Assembly: GCF_017603825.1 (NCBI RefSeq)
Contig: NZ_CP072014.1
Coordinates: 3,968,001-4,032,000 of the forward strand
DNA: 64,000 bases
Direction of reading: 5' to 3'
DNA from: Arthrobacter crystallopoietes
Lineage (GTDB): Bacteria > Actinomycetota > Actinomycetes > Actinomycetales > Micrococcaceae
Part shown: positions 45,322-54,669 of the stretch, piece after piece
Layout: each line of letters opens with the position of its first letter
How positions within the stretch are numbered: the first letter of the stretch is position 1
The notes under the pieces: generated by a model
The model's input: only the letters and a program-made list of their open reading frames with translations
Told to the model about the DNA's origin: nothing
Database searches by the model: none
Position numbers and translations under genes: made by a program

Positions 45322-45948
45322 TCAGCACGAACGTCCGCTACTTTCGAGCCAGCCGGGAAGAAGTCCGTCCGGAACTTCCTCCGCAGTCAGCGCGAAAGAC
45401 CTGTGGTCGGCCCATGAACCATTGATGTGCAGGTATCGCGGACGCAGCCCTTCATCCCGGAAGCCAAGTTTTTCCACTACCCGCAAGCTGGCGGAATTCT
45501 CCGGTCGGATATTGATTTCCATCCGATGCAGCCCCAGATCGCGAAAGCAGTGGTCCGTGGCCATTGCTACTGCCGTTGGCGCGATGCCGCGACCGGCCGA
45601 CGCCTGATCCACCCAATAACCGAGCGTAGCCATCATGGCCGATCCCCAGACAATGCTGGATACGGTCAACTGCCCGACGATCACCGGTGCAGGCCGGCCC
45701 GGCTGGATCTCGGTGATGATCCACGGCAGCGCTGTTGCCAGCTTCGCCTGCCTGTTCAGCGATCGAACCATCTCGGCGAACTGCGGCAAGGAACCGTTGG
45801 GATCCGGATTGGAGGCTTCCCAAGGGGCGAGCCACGCCGCGTTCTGCTGGCGCAACTGCAGCCACTCACGCTTGTCCCGACGGGAGATCGGGCGCAGCGC
45901 CAAACTACCGCATTCAACTCTGACGGGCCAGATGGCCGAACTCAGCAC
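45322..45948 (-). CDS. rimJ: RimJ/RimL-type GNAT N-acetyltransferase
   Basis: The 208-residue protein has the GNAT fold of the RimJ/RimL protein N-terminal acetyltransferase group: SLALRPISRRDKREWLQLRQ at the N terminus, LGYWVDQASAGRGIAPTAVA (the acetyl-CoA-binding Q/RxxGxG/A loop), and HRMEINIRPENSASLRVVEK followed by LGFRDEGLRPRYLHING. It likely acetylates a protein N terminus, target unknown. It starts 16 bases after galU on the same strand and is probably co-transcribed with it. In the mycobacterial order a moeA/glp gene separates galU and rimJ; here it is absent. Confidence 0.85.
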   Translation of the reverse strand: MLSSAIWPVRVECGSLALRPISRRDKREWLQLRQQNAAWLAPWEASNPDPNGSLPQFAEMVRSLNRQAKLATALPWIITEIQPGRPAPVIVGQLTVSSIVWGSAMMATLGYWVDQASAGRGIAPTAVAMATDHCFRDLGLHRMEINIRPENSASLRVVEKLGFRDEGLRPRYLHINGSWADHRSFALTAEEVPDGLLPGWLESSGRSC

Positions 45949-45964
45949 CGCCGCCCGCCTGGTC

Positions 45965-46867
45965 TCAGCCCTGTGCGCCTTCGGTGAATTCCTTCAGCCA
46001 GGAGCGCAGATCCTCACCGATGTCGGCGCGTTCCGAGGCGATGGTCACTACAGCCTTCAGGTAGCTCAGCTTGTCACCGGTGTCGTACCGCCGTCCACGG
46101 AAGACCACACCGTAGACGCCCCCGCCTTCGCCTTCACGGGACGCCAGGGTCTCGAGCGCATCGGTGAGCTGGATTTCTCCGCCCCGTCCGGGACCGGTCT
46201 CTTCCAGCACGTCGAAGACCGACGGATGCAGTACGTACCGACCGATGATGGCCAGGTTCGAGGGGGCCTCTTCGGGCGACGGCTTTTCAACCAGCCGGTT
46301 GACCTGCACGCAGTCGATACCGTCCATCTCGCTGACGTCGGCACAACCGTAGGCACTGATCTGCGCGGGCTCGACCTCCATCAGTGCGACGACGGATCCA
46401 CCGGTCTTCTCCTGGACGTCGATCATCCGGCGCAGCAGCTCATCGTTTTCGTCGATCAGGTCATCACCGAGCAGCACGGCAAAGGGCTCGTCGCCAACGT
46501 GCTGGCGGCTGCGCAGCACGGCATGTCCCAGTCCCTTGGGATCGCCTTGGCGCACGTAGTGGATATCAGCCAGGTTCGATGCCTCGCGCACCAAGGCCAG
46601 CTTGTCGAGGTCACCCTTTTCCTCGAGGACGAACTCGATGTTGGGCACCCGGTCGAAGTGGTCTTCCAGCGGTCGCTTGTTCCGTCCGGTAATCATCAGG
46701 ATGTCCGTGATGTCCGCGCGGACCGCTTCCTCAACCACATACTGGATGGCCGGTTTATCCACTACCGGCAGCATCTCTTTGGGCATGGCTTTGGTTGCGG
46801 GCAGGAAGCGGGTGCCGAGACCGGCGGCCGGAATGACGGCCTTACGTACGGTGCGAAGAGACTTCAT
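45965..46867 (-). CDS. galU: UTP-glucose-1-phosphate uridylyltransferase
   Basis: GalU makes UDP-glucose from UTP and glucose-1-phosphate for cell-envelope polysaccharides and trehalose. The 300-residue protein has the nucleotide-binding AVIPAAGLGTRFLPATKAMP, then KEMLPVVDKPAIQYVVEEAV, the LLGDDLID metal site, the VEKPSPEEAPSN segment and RGRRYDTGDKLSYL near the C terminus. I chose ATG 46867 (MKSLRTVRKAVIPAAG). It has no ribosome-binding site, but TAATCT lies exactly seven bases upstream, so leaderless translation is likely; the in-frame ATG at 46885 has neither. It is divergent from fau and followed by rimJ. Confidence 0.95.
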   Translation of the reverse strand: MKSLRTVRKAVIPAAGLGTRFLPATKAMPKEMLPVVDKPAIQYVVEEAVRADITDILMITGRNKRPLEDHFDRVPNIEFVLEEKGDLDKLALVREASNLADIHYVRQGDPKGLGHAVLRSRQHVGDEPFAVLLGDDLIDENDELLRRMIDVQEKTGGSVVALMEVEPAQISAYGCADVSEMDGIDCVQVNRLVEKPSPEEAPSNLAIIGRYVLHPSVFDVLEETGPGRGGEIQLTDALETLASREGEGGGVYGVVFRGRRYDTGDKLSYLKAVVTIASERADIGEDLRSWLKEFTEGAQG

Positions 46868-46874
46868 GGAAATA

Positions 46875-46880
46875 AGATTA
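46875..46880 (-). promoter_or_regulatory. -10 hexamer, leaderless galU promoter
   Basis: TAATCT on the minus strand, seven bases before the galU ATG. No Shine-Dalgarno sequence is present. Confidence 0.55.
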
Positions 46881-46971
46881 CCCATCCGCGGCGTCAAAAT
46901 ATGAATTAGCATGACAGCTGCCGCCTAAGTGCATTCGACGGCGGCAATGAGCCCTTCGAACAAGGATTGCC

Positions 46972-47586
46972 GTGACACCTCTGGATAAAGACTCCGCCCG
47001 TGCACATTTCCGCAAGCTGCGGCAGGATCTGCCCGAGACCGACCGGCGCGCGGCTGCCGAACAGTTGGCCAGCCACGTCATGGCGGGGCTGGAAGCGGCC
47101 GGGGCGGAACGCGGCAGTACCGTTGCCGGCTATCTCTCAACCGGCGCGGAGCCCTCCACCGAACTGCTGCTGCCTGCTCTGACCCGGGCCGGTTACCGAG
47201 TGGTCGTCCCCGTCTGCGAGCCGGAGTACCAGCTCAGCTGGGTGCAGTGGTACGACGGAGTGGAGCTGGTGCGCAGTCCACGGGCCTGGGTCTATGAGCC
47301 GGTTGGGGAACGACTGCCGTCAGCCATCATGGCCGATGTCCCGCTGATCTTGCTACCCGGTCTGGCGGTCGACGCCGATGGCAACCGGATAGGCCAGGGC
47401 GGCGGTTACTACGACCGTTTCCTTGCAGGGGTCGCCCGGCTGCCCGAGCAACCGAAGGAAGTCGGGGTCTTTTACCCTCACGAGGTCGTGGCTCCCGGCA
47501 GCTTCGAGGTCACTGAACTGGACGCCCCGCTGGACGGTGCCGTGACCGCAGAGGGTTGGATATGGTTCGGGCCCGGGACAGTGTAG
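46972..47586 (+). CDS. fau: 5-formyltetrahydrofolate cyclo-ligase
   Basis: The enzyme converts 5-formyltetrahydrofolate to 5,10-methenyltetrahydrofolate with ATP. The 204-residue protein has KDSARAHFRKLRQDLPETDR at the N terminus, the ATP and folate site VPLILLPGLAVDADGNRIGQ (continuing GGGYYDRFL), and VGVFYPHEVV near the end. The start is GTG at 46972 with AAGGA five bases upstream. It is first of three same-strand genes (fau, fmdB, SAF protein). Its 3' end contains the promoter of fmdB. Gene order fau-fmdB matches Rv0992c-Rv0991c of mycobacteria. Confidence 0.92.
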   Translation: MTPLDKDSARAHFRKLRQDLPETDRRAAAEQLASHVMAGLEAAGAERGSTVAGYLSTGAEPSTELLLPALTRAGYRVVVPVCEPEYQLSWVQWYDGVELVRSPRAWVYEPVGERLPSAIMADVPLILLPGLAVDADGNRIGQGGGYYDRFLAGVARLPEQPKEVGVFYPHEVVAPGSFEVTELDAPLDGAVTAEGWIWFGPGTV

Positions 47587-47589
47587 AAT
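47584..47589 (+). promoter_or_regulatory. -10 hexamer of the fmdB promoter
   Basis: TAGAAT overlaps the fau stop codon; transcription would start near 47596, inside the CIRCE operator. The -35 region is poor. Confidence 0.45.
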
Positions 47590-47615
47590 TAGCACTCGGA
47601 ACTATCGAGTGCCAG
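47589..47615 (+). promoter_or_regulatory. CIRCE (HrcA) operator upstream of fmdB
   Basis: TTAGCACTC, nine bases, GAGTGCCAG. The left arm is a perfect CIRCE half-site, and the right arm has seven of nine consensus bases (consensus GAGTGCTAA). The arms and spacer are like those of the two operators at groES in this window. Confidence 0.85.
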
Positions 47616-47666
47616 CCCAGGGGGTAGCCCCGGATATGTTCCCCGGGAATTTTCAGGAGGATTCAA

Positions 47667-47948
47667 GTGCCCACGTACGCCTATGCCTGCAAAGATTGCA
47701 GCCACGCTTTCGAGATCCAGCAGTCCTTCAGCGATAACTCGCTGAGCGTTTGCCCTGAGTGCAGCGGCAACCTGCGCAAAAAGTTCAACAGTGTCGGCGT
47801 CGTTTTCAAGGGTTCCGGCTTCTACCGGACCGATTCACGCGATACGAAGAGCACCAGCACGGTTCCGGCCGCCAGCAAGTCCGAAAGCCCGGCGTCGGCG
47901 CCTGCCGCGGCACCCGCACCGGCCACTGCCGCCCCCGCTGCCAGCTAG
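47667..47948 (+). CDS. FmdB-family zinc-ribbon protein (Rv0991c/Ruc-like)
   Basis: The 93-residue protein has a CxxC...CxxC zinc ribbon at Cys8, Cys11, Cys29 and Cys32 (YACKDCSHAF, VCPECSG), then a GFYRTDSR segment and a disordered Ser/Ala/Pro tail. The mycobacterial relative Rv0991c is a redox-regulated chaperone whose partner is Hsp70. The gene order (next to fau) and the CIRCE operator upstream support the same role here: a heat- and oxidation-responsive holdase. The start is GTG at 47667 with AGGAGG six bases upstream. The leader from the -10 region is about 70 bases. Confidence 0.85.
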   Translation: MPTYAYACKDCSHAFEIQQSFSDNSLSVCPECSGNLRKKFNSVGVVFKGSGFYRTDSRDTKSTSTVPAASKSESPASAPAAAPAPATAAPAAS

Positions 47949-48097
47949 AAACCTGCCTTAGCAGTACGCCACCCGGGATGCCACGGCACCCCGGGTGTTC
48001 TGCGTCCGGTGACGTTCCTTTCCTCCACAACAGGAACTACCGCAGCCCCCGTGCACAATCCGCGGCAAACCCCTGCCCCGCTGGCTCCCGGCGTCCT

Positions 48098-48103
48098 TAC
48101 TGT
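48098..48103 (+). promoter_or_regulatory. -10 hexamer, leaderless promoter of the SAF-domain gene
   Basis: TACTGT, six bases, then the ATG at 48110. No Shine-Dalgarno sequence precedes the ATG. Confidence 0.45.
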
Positions 48104-48109
48104 GGCCCT

Positions 48110-48769
48110 ATGCAGCATTCACCCCGGGCGACCCTCCCGTTCCTTGTCCGGCGTCTGATCAGGCGCCATTACCGACTTATCGCAGCTGCCCTGCTCTGCG
48201 CAGCCGCCGGACTCACGGTCCATGAGCTCACTCCGGCCCCGCATGAGACCGTTCCCGTGGTCACTGCGGCCGCAGACCTGGCTGCGGGAACCGTCCTGGC
48301 CGATTCGGATCTGGTGACCGGCAGACTTCCCGCCTCGGCCGTGCCCTCCGGATCAACTGCTTCAGTCCACGACCTGACGGGAAAACGGCTGGCCACGGCG
48401 TTGCGGGCCGGTTCCCCTGTCCTGGATACCTCGATCGTGGGTCCCGGGCTCCTGGCCGGTAGCCCGCCGGGCACCGTCGCGGTTCCGGTTAGGCCGGCTG
48501 ACCAGTCGACGGTGCAACTGCTCAGCCCCGGCCAACGGGTGGACATCGTGCTCAGCACCGGCAACGGTTATGAAGAACCGGCAGCCTCGGAAGTGCTGGC
48601 AAGCGACGTGCCCGTGCTGTGGAAGGCCGGGAGCACCACCGACGGTTCCGGGCTGTTGGGCCGCCAGGAAAGCGAAGGCCTCGTGGTGGTGGCAGCATCA
48701 CCGACCGAAGCCACGGCGCTGGCAAGTGCGTCGAGCCGGGGCACGGTCTTCCTGGTCCTTGTGGGTTAG
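48110..48769 (+). CDS. SAF-domain membrane protein (CpaB/RcpC-like)
   Basis: The 219-residue protein has one membrane helix (about residues 21-37), then a SAF domain (about 45-110: VPVVTAAADLAAGTVLADSD, GKRLATALRAGSPVL). A CpaB-type region follows (VAVPVRPADQSTVQLLSPGQ, then RVDIVLSTG). CpaB proteins are pilus-assembly components, but there are no tad/pilus genes here, and isolated SAF proteins next to fmdB are common in actinobacteria from memory. It is therefore better called a SAF-domain membrane protein of unknown role. It is convergent with the helicase-like gene, three bases apart. Confidence 0.78.
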   Translation: MQHSPRATLPFLVRRLIRRHYRLIAAALLCAAAGLTVHELTPAPHETVPVVTAAADLAAGTVLADSDLVTGRLPASAVPSGSTASVHDLTGKRLATALRAGSPVLDTSIVGPGLLAGSPPGTVAVPVRPADQSTVQLLSPGQRVDIVLSTGNGYEEPAASEVLASDVPVLWKAGSTTDGSGLLGRQESEGLVVVAASPTEATALASASSRGTVFLVLVG

Positions 48770-48772
48770 GAG

Positions 48773-51700
48773 TCAGCCCCAGTGAGGCGGGCGCTGTTCC
48801 TTCAGCCAGGCGTCCCGGTCCTCCCGGTTGTCGCCCCAGGCACTCGGATCGTCCTCTTTGGCCCGGTCCGGAATGGCACTTTCGCGAAGCGCCGCCGCGG
48901 CGGCCTTCCGTGTTTGCGGTTGCTGGTCCTGGGGTTCCGCCTGGGCTGCGGCGCCTTCGGTGGGGTCGACGGAATTGTCCGTGCCGCCTGCCTGCCGGTC
49001 CCCGGAACGTTCCGCAGGCTTGTCCTCCTTGGCCAAGTGCCTTCCCGTCCCTTCTTGATCCGGATCCTGTAGTCCCAAGTATCCTCCGATCAGCCGCGCG
49101 CACTTCTCCGGGTCGGCAAAAACTTCGATGGTCCACAACGTCAGCGGACGCCATCCGAGCCGCTCCAGCAGCTGTGGCCGCAGCCGGCTGCGCTCGCGCA
49201 CACTCATCTTCCGGTACTGCGACGTGCCGTCCGACTCCAACGCCACCGGCAGGGTCGGATGGTGGTCTCCCGGCAACTGCAAGGGGTCTGCCGCTGCGAC
49301 AATGTCCAGGATTCCCCGGTAGTGGTCCTGCACCTGCGCGCCGCGGCTGCGGATCCGCTCGACCAGATCCGCGACGAGCGGATCATCAATCCCGGCAGAG
49401 GCAGCTGATACGGTTACCCCGCCGGTACCGAGCTTGCGGTTGATCAGTTCATAGAAATCGATGGCACCATGGCTCAGCCGATCGGGATCAAGGTCTTCGG
49501 GTCGGAAACATGTGAGCACCCGCAGCGAACGCCGGGCCCGCGTCATAGCCATGGCGAACCTGCTCCGGCCATCCGGCTCCGACAAAGGGCCGAAGTTATG
49601 CACTGCCCGGCCATGCGGCGTGCGGCCGTAACCAAGTGAAAAGACGATGTCGTCTCGGACCAGCCCGGAGGACCGCTCCACGGGAACCACGCGGAAGGAA
49701 TCCTCCGCCCGCTTGAAGAACTCCGAAGCCGCAGGATAATTGGGCATTTGCAGACGGATCGCCTCAGCCACGCGTGCCGCGTGGCGGACCGTGGAGGTGA
49801 TGACGGCAAGCGAACGCTGGGGCCGGTGACGTGCGTGTTCAAACACCAGATCCACAACCCGGTTGATTTCCGCCGGAACGCTTTCAACACCCTCATGGCC
49901 GGCACCGGGCAGGCCTGTTCCGTCCGGCAGGTATTCCACCACGAGTCCATCACCGCCGGTGATTTCGCAGGCGGAGGGGAGCCGGGTGAGGGCGCCGTCG
50001 TAAAATTCCTTGCTCAACGACTGCGCCAGTTCCATGTCGACCGCGCGGTACAAGGTGGTCAGCGGAAGTACCGGCAGGACACGTGCCAGCGCGTGATAGC
50101 TGCTGATGACCGGATCCGTCTCGGTGCCCGGCGCTAGGTCGCGCTTCCGGTCCACATTGACTTCAAACGGTTCCGCCATGCCCAGCTGGCCGTCGCCGAA
50201 GGCGATGACCTGCTCTGCCCGTGCCATGGCTCCGACCGCGGACTGCAGGCTAGTGGCTTCGGCGTCGAGAATAATAACGGCATCGAACCGTTTCTGGGCC
50301 GGCAGTACCATCGGCAGAACCAGCGGTGAGGCCGCCCAGACAGGCATCAATGACGATACCAACTGGCCCGACTGCTCGCTCAAGGACCGCAGGGTCGGTT
50401 CGGAGGTCTTGAGCATCTCCCGCAGCCGCTCCGCCGCCTTGGGCTGGCTCTTGATGGCGTGCCGCCAGTTCTGGGCCAGCTCCCACCGCAGACGTGCCGC
50501 GCCGGACGCGATATGGGCGTTATCGGCCAGCCGGTAGACCGCTTCCAGCTTGCGCAGGTTGTCGCCGTCGGACATGGCCAGATAGTCGTCACCGCTGATC
50601 ATGGCTTCCAGGGCCGACTGCCACCAAGCAAGGTCCAGTTCGGCGCCGACATTCTCGGTAGCCACTTCACGCTCGGCCAGATCATCCAGCAGTTCGCCCA
50701 GACCGTGCTCGCGCATCTGCTCCAACAGCAGGGTCCGCTCCGGCAGGTTCACCAGCGTCTCGCGGTCCGCCGCCAGTGCTTCCAACCGCTCCACCAGTGC
50801 GTCCTGGTCCAGGTCGGCCAGCAGCACGCCGTCGGCCGGTTCCGCAAGGAGCCCGGAAAGCTTTTGCAGCTTCTTGTGGATGCCGAGGTAGAAACTGTTC
50901 AGTTCCGCCAAGCCGGACGGCACCGACGGATGACGCTGCGTGGTGGCGTATTCGGCCCACTTGCTGCGCTGCTGCTGCACGTCCGCCAGGGACTCGTGCA
51001 GGTCCGAGATATGAACGCCGGGACGCACATATTCCTTGGCCACCCGCCGCAGTCGGGACCGGGTCATGGAGCTCATTTCGATCCCGCGCTCGCGCCGCCA
51101 CCCGGAAGAGGCCGTTGCGGAAATCAGGTCCGTGACCGGCCTGTCGAAAATGTCCGGCGTGAACTTGTCCAGGCTGCCGCGCACGGCGACCAGCAGCAGG
51201 AGCTGCTGCCCCCATTCGCGGAAGCTGGTACCCAGGGAAATCTGGGAATGCTCCGCCACCCGGTTCATCTGCTCGCGCAGCTTGGGAATGTCGCGAGCCA
51301 GATCAACAGAAAGCTGGTGGGCGTCTTCGGTTTCCTTGCGGTTGAGCAGCTTGGCACCGAACCACGGGCTGTTGGTCGAGGACTTGCTGAAGCTGCCTAG
51401 TTCCGCCGCGCGGCGCAGCCGGCCGGTCAGTTCGGCCCGGTCGGCGATGCTGTCCAGCACGGAGCGCTTGAGCCGGACTGTGGTGGCCGGAGCCGGATCC
51501 AGCGAGGTGAGCTTGGCCAGCGACTGCATGGCTTGGTACGGCGAGCAGTTCCAGCGCTTGCGGACATTGTGCAGCGACTGAACATGGTCCATCAGCTGGT
51601 GGCGGTGGTCGTTGAGCGTGCTGTGCAGTTTTTCCAGCTGCGGCGCCGTGGCCTGCTCATTGCGCATGATGGCCCGGACCAGCTGGTCCTTAAGCTGCTG

Positions 51701-52795
51701 GCTGGTGATATTGGCGTTCAGCTGCAGCACCAGGGAACCGAGCTTGAGCTCGTCGAGCTGCTTGGCGAACTGGTTCAGCGTAGTGCGCCGCTCCGCCACC
51801 ACCAGGACGGATTTGCCTTCGAAGGCCAGCGTCGCCGCGGCATTGATGGCGGTCTGGGTCTGGCCTGTGCCCGGCGGCGCGGAGACGACCACCGAGTGGC
51901 CGCTCTGGACCAGATCCAGGACGTGCTGCTGGGCCGGGTCCGCGTCAAGCACCAGGAACTCGTCCTGCGGTGCGCGCTCGTCCAGCGGCGGCAGGTCCAC
52001 CTCGGGCACGGGCACGTGGTAGCCGGTTTCCGGATCCAGATCTGCCGCCATCATGGCGTTCAGCAGCGGATGCGCGGAATCCAGCACGGAGGTATCGGCA
52101 GTGTTCGCCACATCGGCGAAGGTGGAGACCAGCAGGTGATGCTCGATGGTCATGCTGCGCACATCCTGCGTCAGCGACCGCAGCCGCTCCAGCACCGGAT
52201 GCGGATCGAACCGTGCGGTGCTGTACGCCAGCCGGGCCACGCCTTCGGGGTCGATGTCGAGGCCCTGTTCGGCTTCAAGGTGCCTCACCAGCGCCGGGTT
52301 GAGCCTGGCCTGGTCTGTGAGCTGGAGTTCGTAGTCATCCTGGCTGGGCCGGACCGTCAGCGCCACCGGGGTGAGCATGATCGGGGCGTTCAGGGTCTCG
52401 GACCGGCCAACCTCGGGAACACGCCAGGAGGCCGTGCCCGCCGCAAGATAGCCGACGTCGATGCCGCGCTCCGTGCCGAGCTCGAAGATTTTGGAGCGTA
52501 GGCTGCGGGCGGTCTTCATCGCCGCCGAGTACTGCGCCTGGTCCCGCAGCAACGTGGACAGCCGGGTACGCCGACCGGTCAGCAGCTGGGCAAGACCGGA
52601 CGGATGGGCATGGGTGAGGTCGATGCTGTTCGTCGAGGATGGCGCGAAGTACAGCAGGGTATCTGTTCCCGCGTGCTGGCCCAGCTGTTTCAGCCAGTGC
52701 GTCAGAATATCCTCGGCAGCCTCGTCAGTGCGATCGCGCGACACGGCTACTCTCTTTTCTTCACTCTCGGGCACAAGCCTTGACCAAATTGGCAT
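48773..52795 (-). CDS. Large helicase-nuclease-like protein with degenerate ATPase motifs
   Basis: The 1,340-residue protein has the plan of DUF4011-type SF1 helicases joined to a Vsr/EDxHD-like nuclease. After about 280 N-terminal residues comes a Walker A region, SAPPGTGQTQTAINAAATL (about 305-323), where the catalytic Lys is Gln312 (codon 51860-51862). Next come a long coiled region and a motif II region, VIILDAEATSLQ, where DEAS is changed to DAEA. GDGQL (motif III), DIVFSLGYGRTPHGRA (motif V region) and FAMAMTRARRSL (motif VI) follow. The nuclease-like end (about 1155-1245) has VALESDGTSQYR and RERSRLRPQLLERLGW. The last 95 residues are hydrophilic. The ATG at 52795 is seven bases after TAGTTT; GTG 52744 is an alternative start. 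Confidence 0.8.
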   Translation of the reverse strand: MPIWSRLVPESEEKRVAVSRDRTDEAAEDILTHWLKQLGQHAGTDTLLYFAPSSTNSIDLTHAHPSGLAQLLTGRRTRLSTLLRDQAQYSAAMKTARSLRSKIFELGTERGIDVGYLAAGTASWRVPEVGRSETLNAPIMLTPVALTVRPSQDDYELQLTDQARLNPALVRHLEAEQGLDIDPEGVARLAYSTARFDPHPVLERLRSLTQDVRSMTIEHHLLVSTFADVANTADTSVLDSAHPLLNAMMAADLDPETGYHVPVPEVDLPPLDERAPQDEFLVLDADPAQQHVLDLVQSGHSVVVSAPPGTGQTQTAINAAATLAFEGKSVLVVAERRTTLNQFAKQLDELKLGSLVLQLNANITSQQLKDQLVRAIMRNEQATAPQLEKLHSTLNDHRHQLMDHVQSLHNVRKRWNCSPYQAMQSLAKLTSLDPAPATTVRLKRSVLDSIADRAELTGRLRRAAELGSFSKSSTNSPWFGAKLLNRKETEDAHQLSVDLARDIPKLREQMNRVAEHSQISLGTSFREWGQQLLLLVAVRGSLDKFTPDIFDRPVTDLISATASSGWRRERGIEMSSMTRSRLRRVAKEYVRPGVHISDLHESLADVQQQRSKWAEYATTQRHPSVPSGLAELNSFYLGIHKKLQKLSGLLAEPADGVLLADLDQDALVERLEALAADRETLVNLPERTLLLEQMREHGLGELLDDLAEREVATENVGAELDLAWWQSALEAMISGDDYLAMSDGDNLRKLEAVYRLADNAHIASGAARLRWELAQNWRHAIKSQPKAAERLREMLKTSEPTLRSLSEQSGQLVSSLMPVWAASPLVLPMVLPAQKRFDAVIILDAEATSLQSAVGAMARAEQVIAFGDGQLGMAEPFEVNVDRKRDLAPGTETDPVISSYHALARVLPVLPLTTLYRAVDMELAQSLSKEFYDGALTRLPSACEITGGDGLVVEYLPDGTGLPGAGHEGVESVPAEINRVVDLVFEHARHRPQRSLAVITSTVRHAARVAEAIRLQMPNYPAASEFFKRAEDSFRVVPVERSSGLVRDDIVFSLGYGRTPHGRAVHNFGPLSEPDGRSRFAMAMTRARRSLRVLTCFRPEDLDPDRLSHGAIDFYELINRKLGTGGVTVSAASAGIDDPLVADLVERIRSRGAQVQDHYRGILDIVAAADPLQLPGDHHPTLPVALESDGTSQYRKMSVRERSRLRPQLLERLGWRPLTLWTIEVFADPEKCARLIGGYLGLQDPDQEGTGRHLAKEDKPAERSGDRQAGGTDNSVDPTEGAAAQAEPQDQQPQTRKAAAAALRESAIPDRAKEDDPSAWGDNREDRDAWLKEQRPPHWG

Positions 52796-52802
52796 GTGTC
52801 TC

Positions 52803-52808
52803 AAACTA
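52803..52808 (-). promoter_or_regulatory. -10 hexamer, leaderless promoter of the helicase-like gene
   Basis: TAGTTT on the minus strand, seven bases before the ATG at 52795. Confidence 0.45.
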
Positions 52809-52842
52809 TCCGATAGGACATGGCAAACGGGTGACCGCAACG

Positions 52843-52867
52843 CTCCCCGGCAGAATTTGCCGGGGAG
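52843..52867 (-). terminator. guaA terminator
   Basis: A perfect 10-base stem (ctccccggca with tgccggggag, loop gaatt) lies 43 bases after the guaA stop. A larger outer pairing of 52827-52838 with 52894-52905 (11 of 12 bases) could enclose it. Confidence 0.7.
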
Positions 52868-52910
52868 TTCACAGCTTTACCTGCTGCGAGGCTGCGGCCA
52901 CCCGTCAGGG

Positions 52911-54500
<1,590 letters not shown>

Positions 54501-54506
54501 CCACTA

Positions 54507-54512
54507 AGGATA
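54507..54512 (-). promoter_or_regulatory. -10 hexamer, leaderless guaA promoter
   Basis: TATCCT on the minus strand, six bases before the guaA GTG. Confidence 0.55.
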
Positions 54513-54581
54513 GTCGCCGCGCGCGGCTGCTTGCACATTGGGCTCGAGCGGAGCCGCCACCTACTGATCCGGCTGTTAACG

Positions 54582-54625
54582 CCAAGCGGACGACGGCGGG
54601 TGGGTACCCGCCGTCGTCCGCTTGG
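54582..54625 (-). terminator. Terminator of the SURF1-DUF3817 operon
   Basis: A perfect 20-base stem (54582-54601 with 54606-54625, loop gggt) lies 44 bases after the DUF3817 stop. Confidence 0.85.
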
Positions 54626-54669
54626 GTTTGATGCGTTGAGGTTTATCCGTTTGGGTTGGCCTTGCTGGC

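Noticed and set aside
47759-48109. Upstream extension of the SAF-domain protein into fmdB
   Set aside because: It overlaps fmdB in another frame and gives a low-complexity peptide. The ATG at 48110 starts a proper membrane helix and follows a leaderless promoter.
48773-52795. Reading the helicase-like gene as part of a defence island
   Set aside because: Neighbours are fmdB, a SAF protein and guaA. There are no restriction, CRISPR, toxin or mobile genes, so the context does not support an island even though the protein family has defence members.
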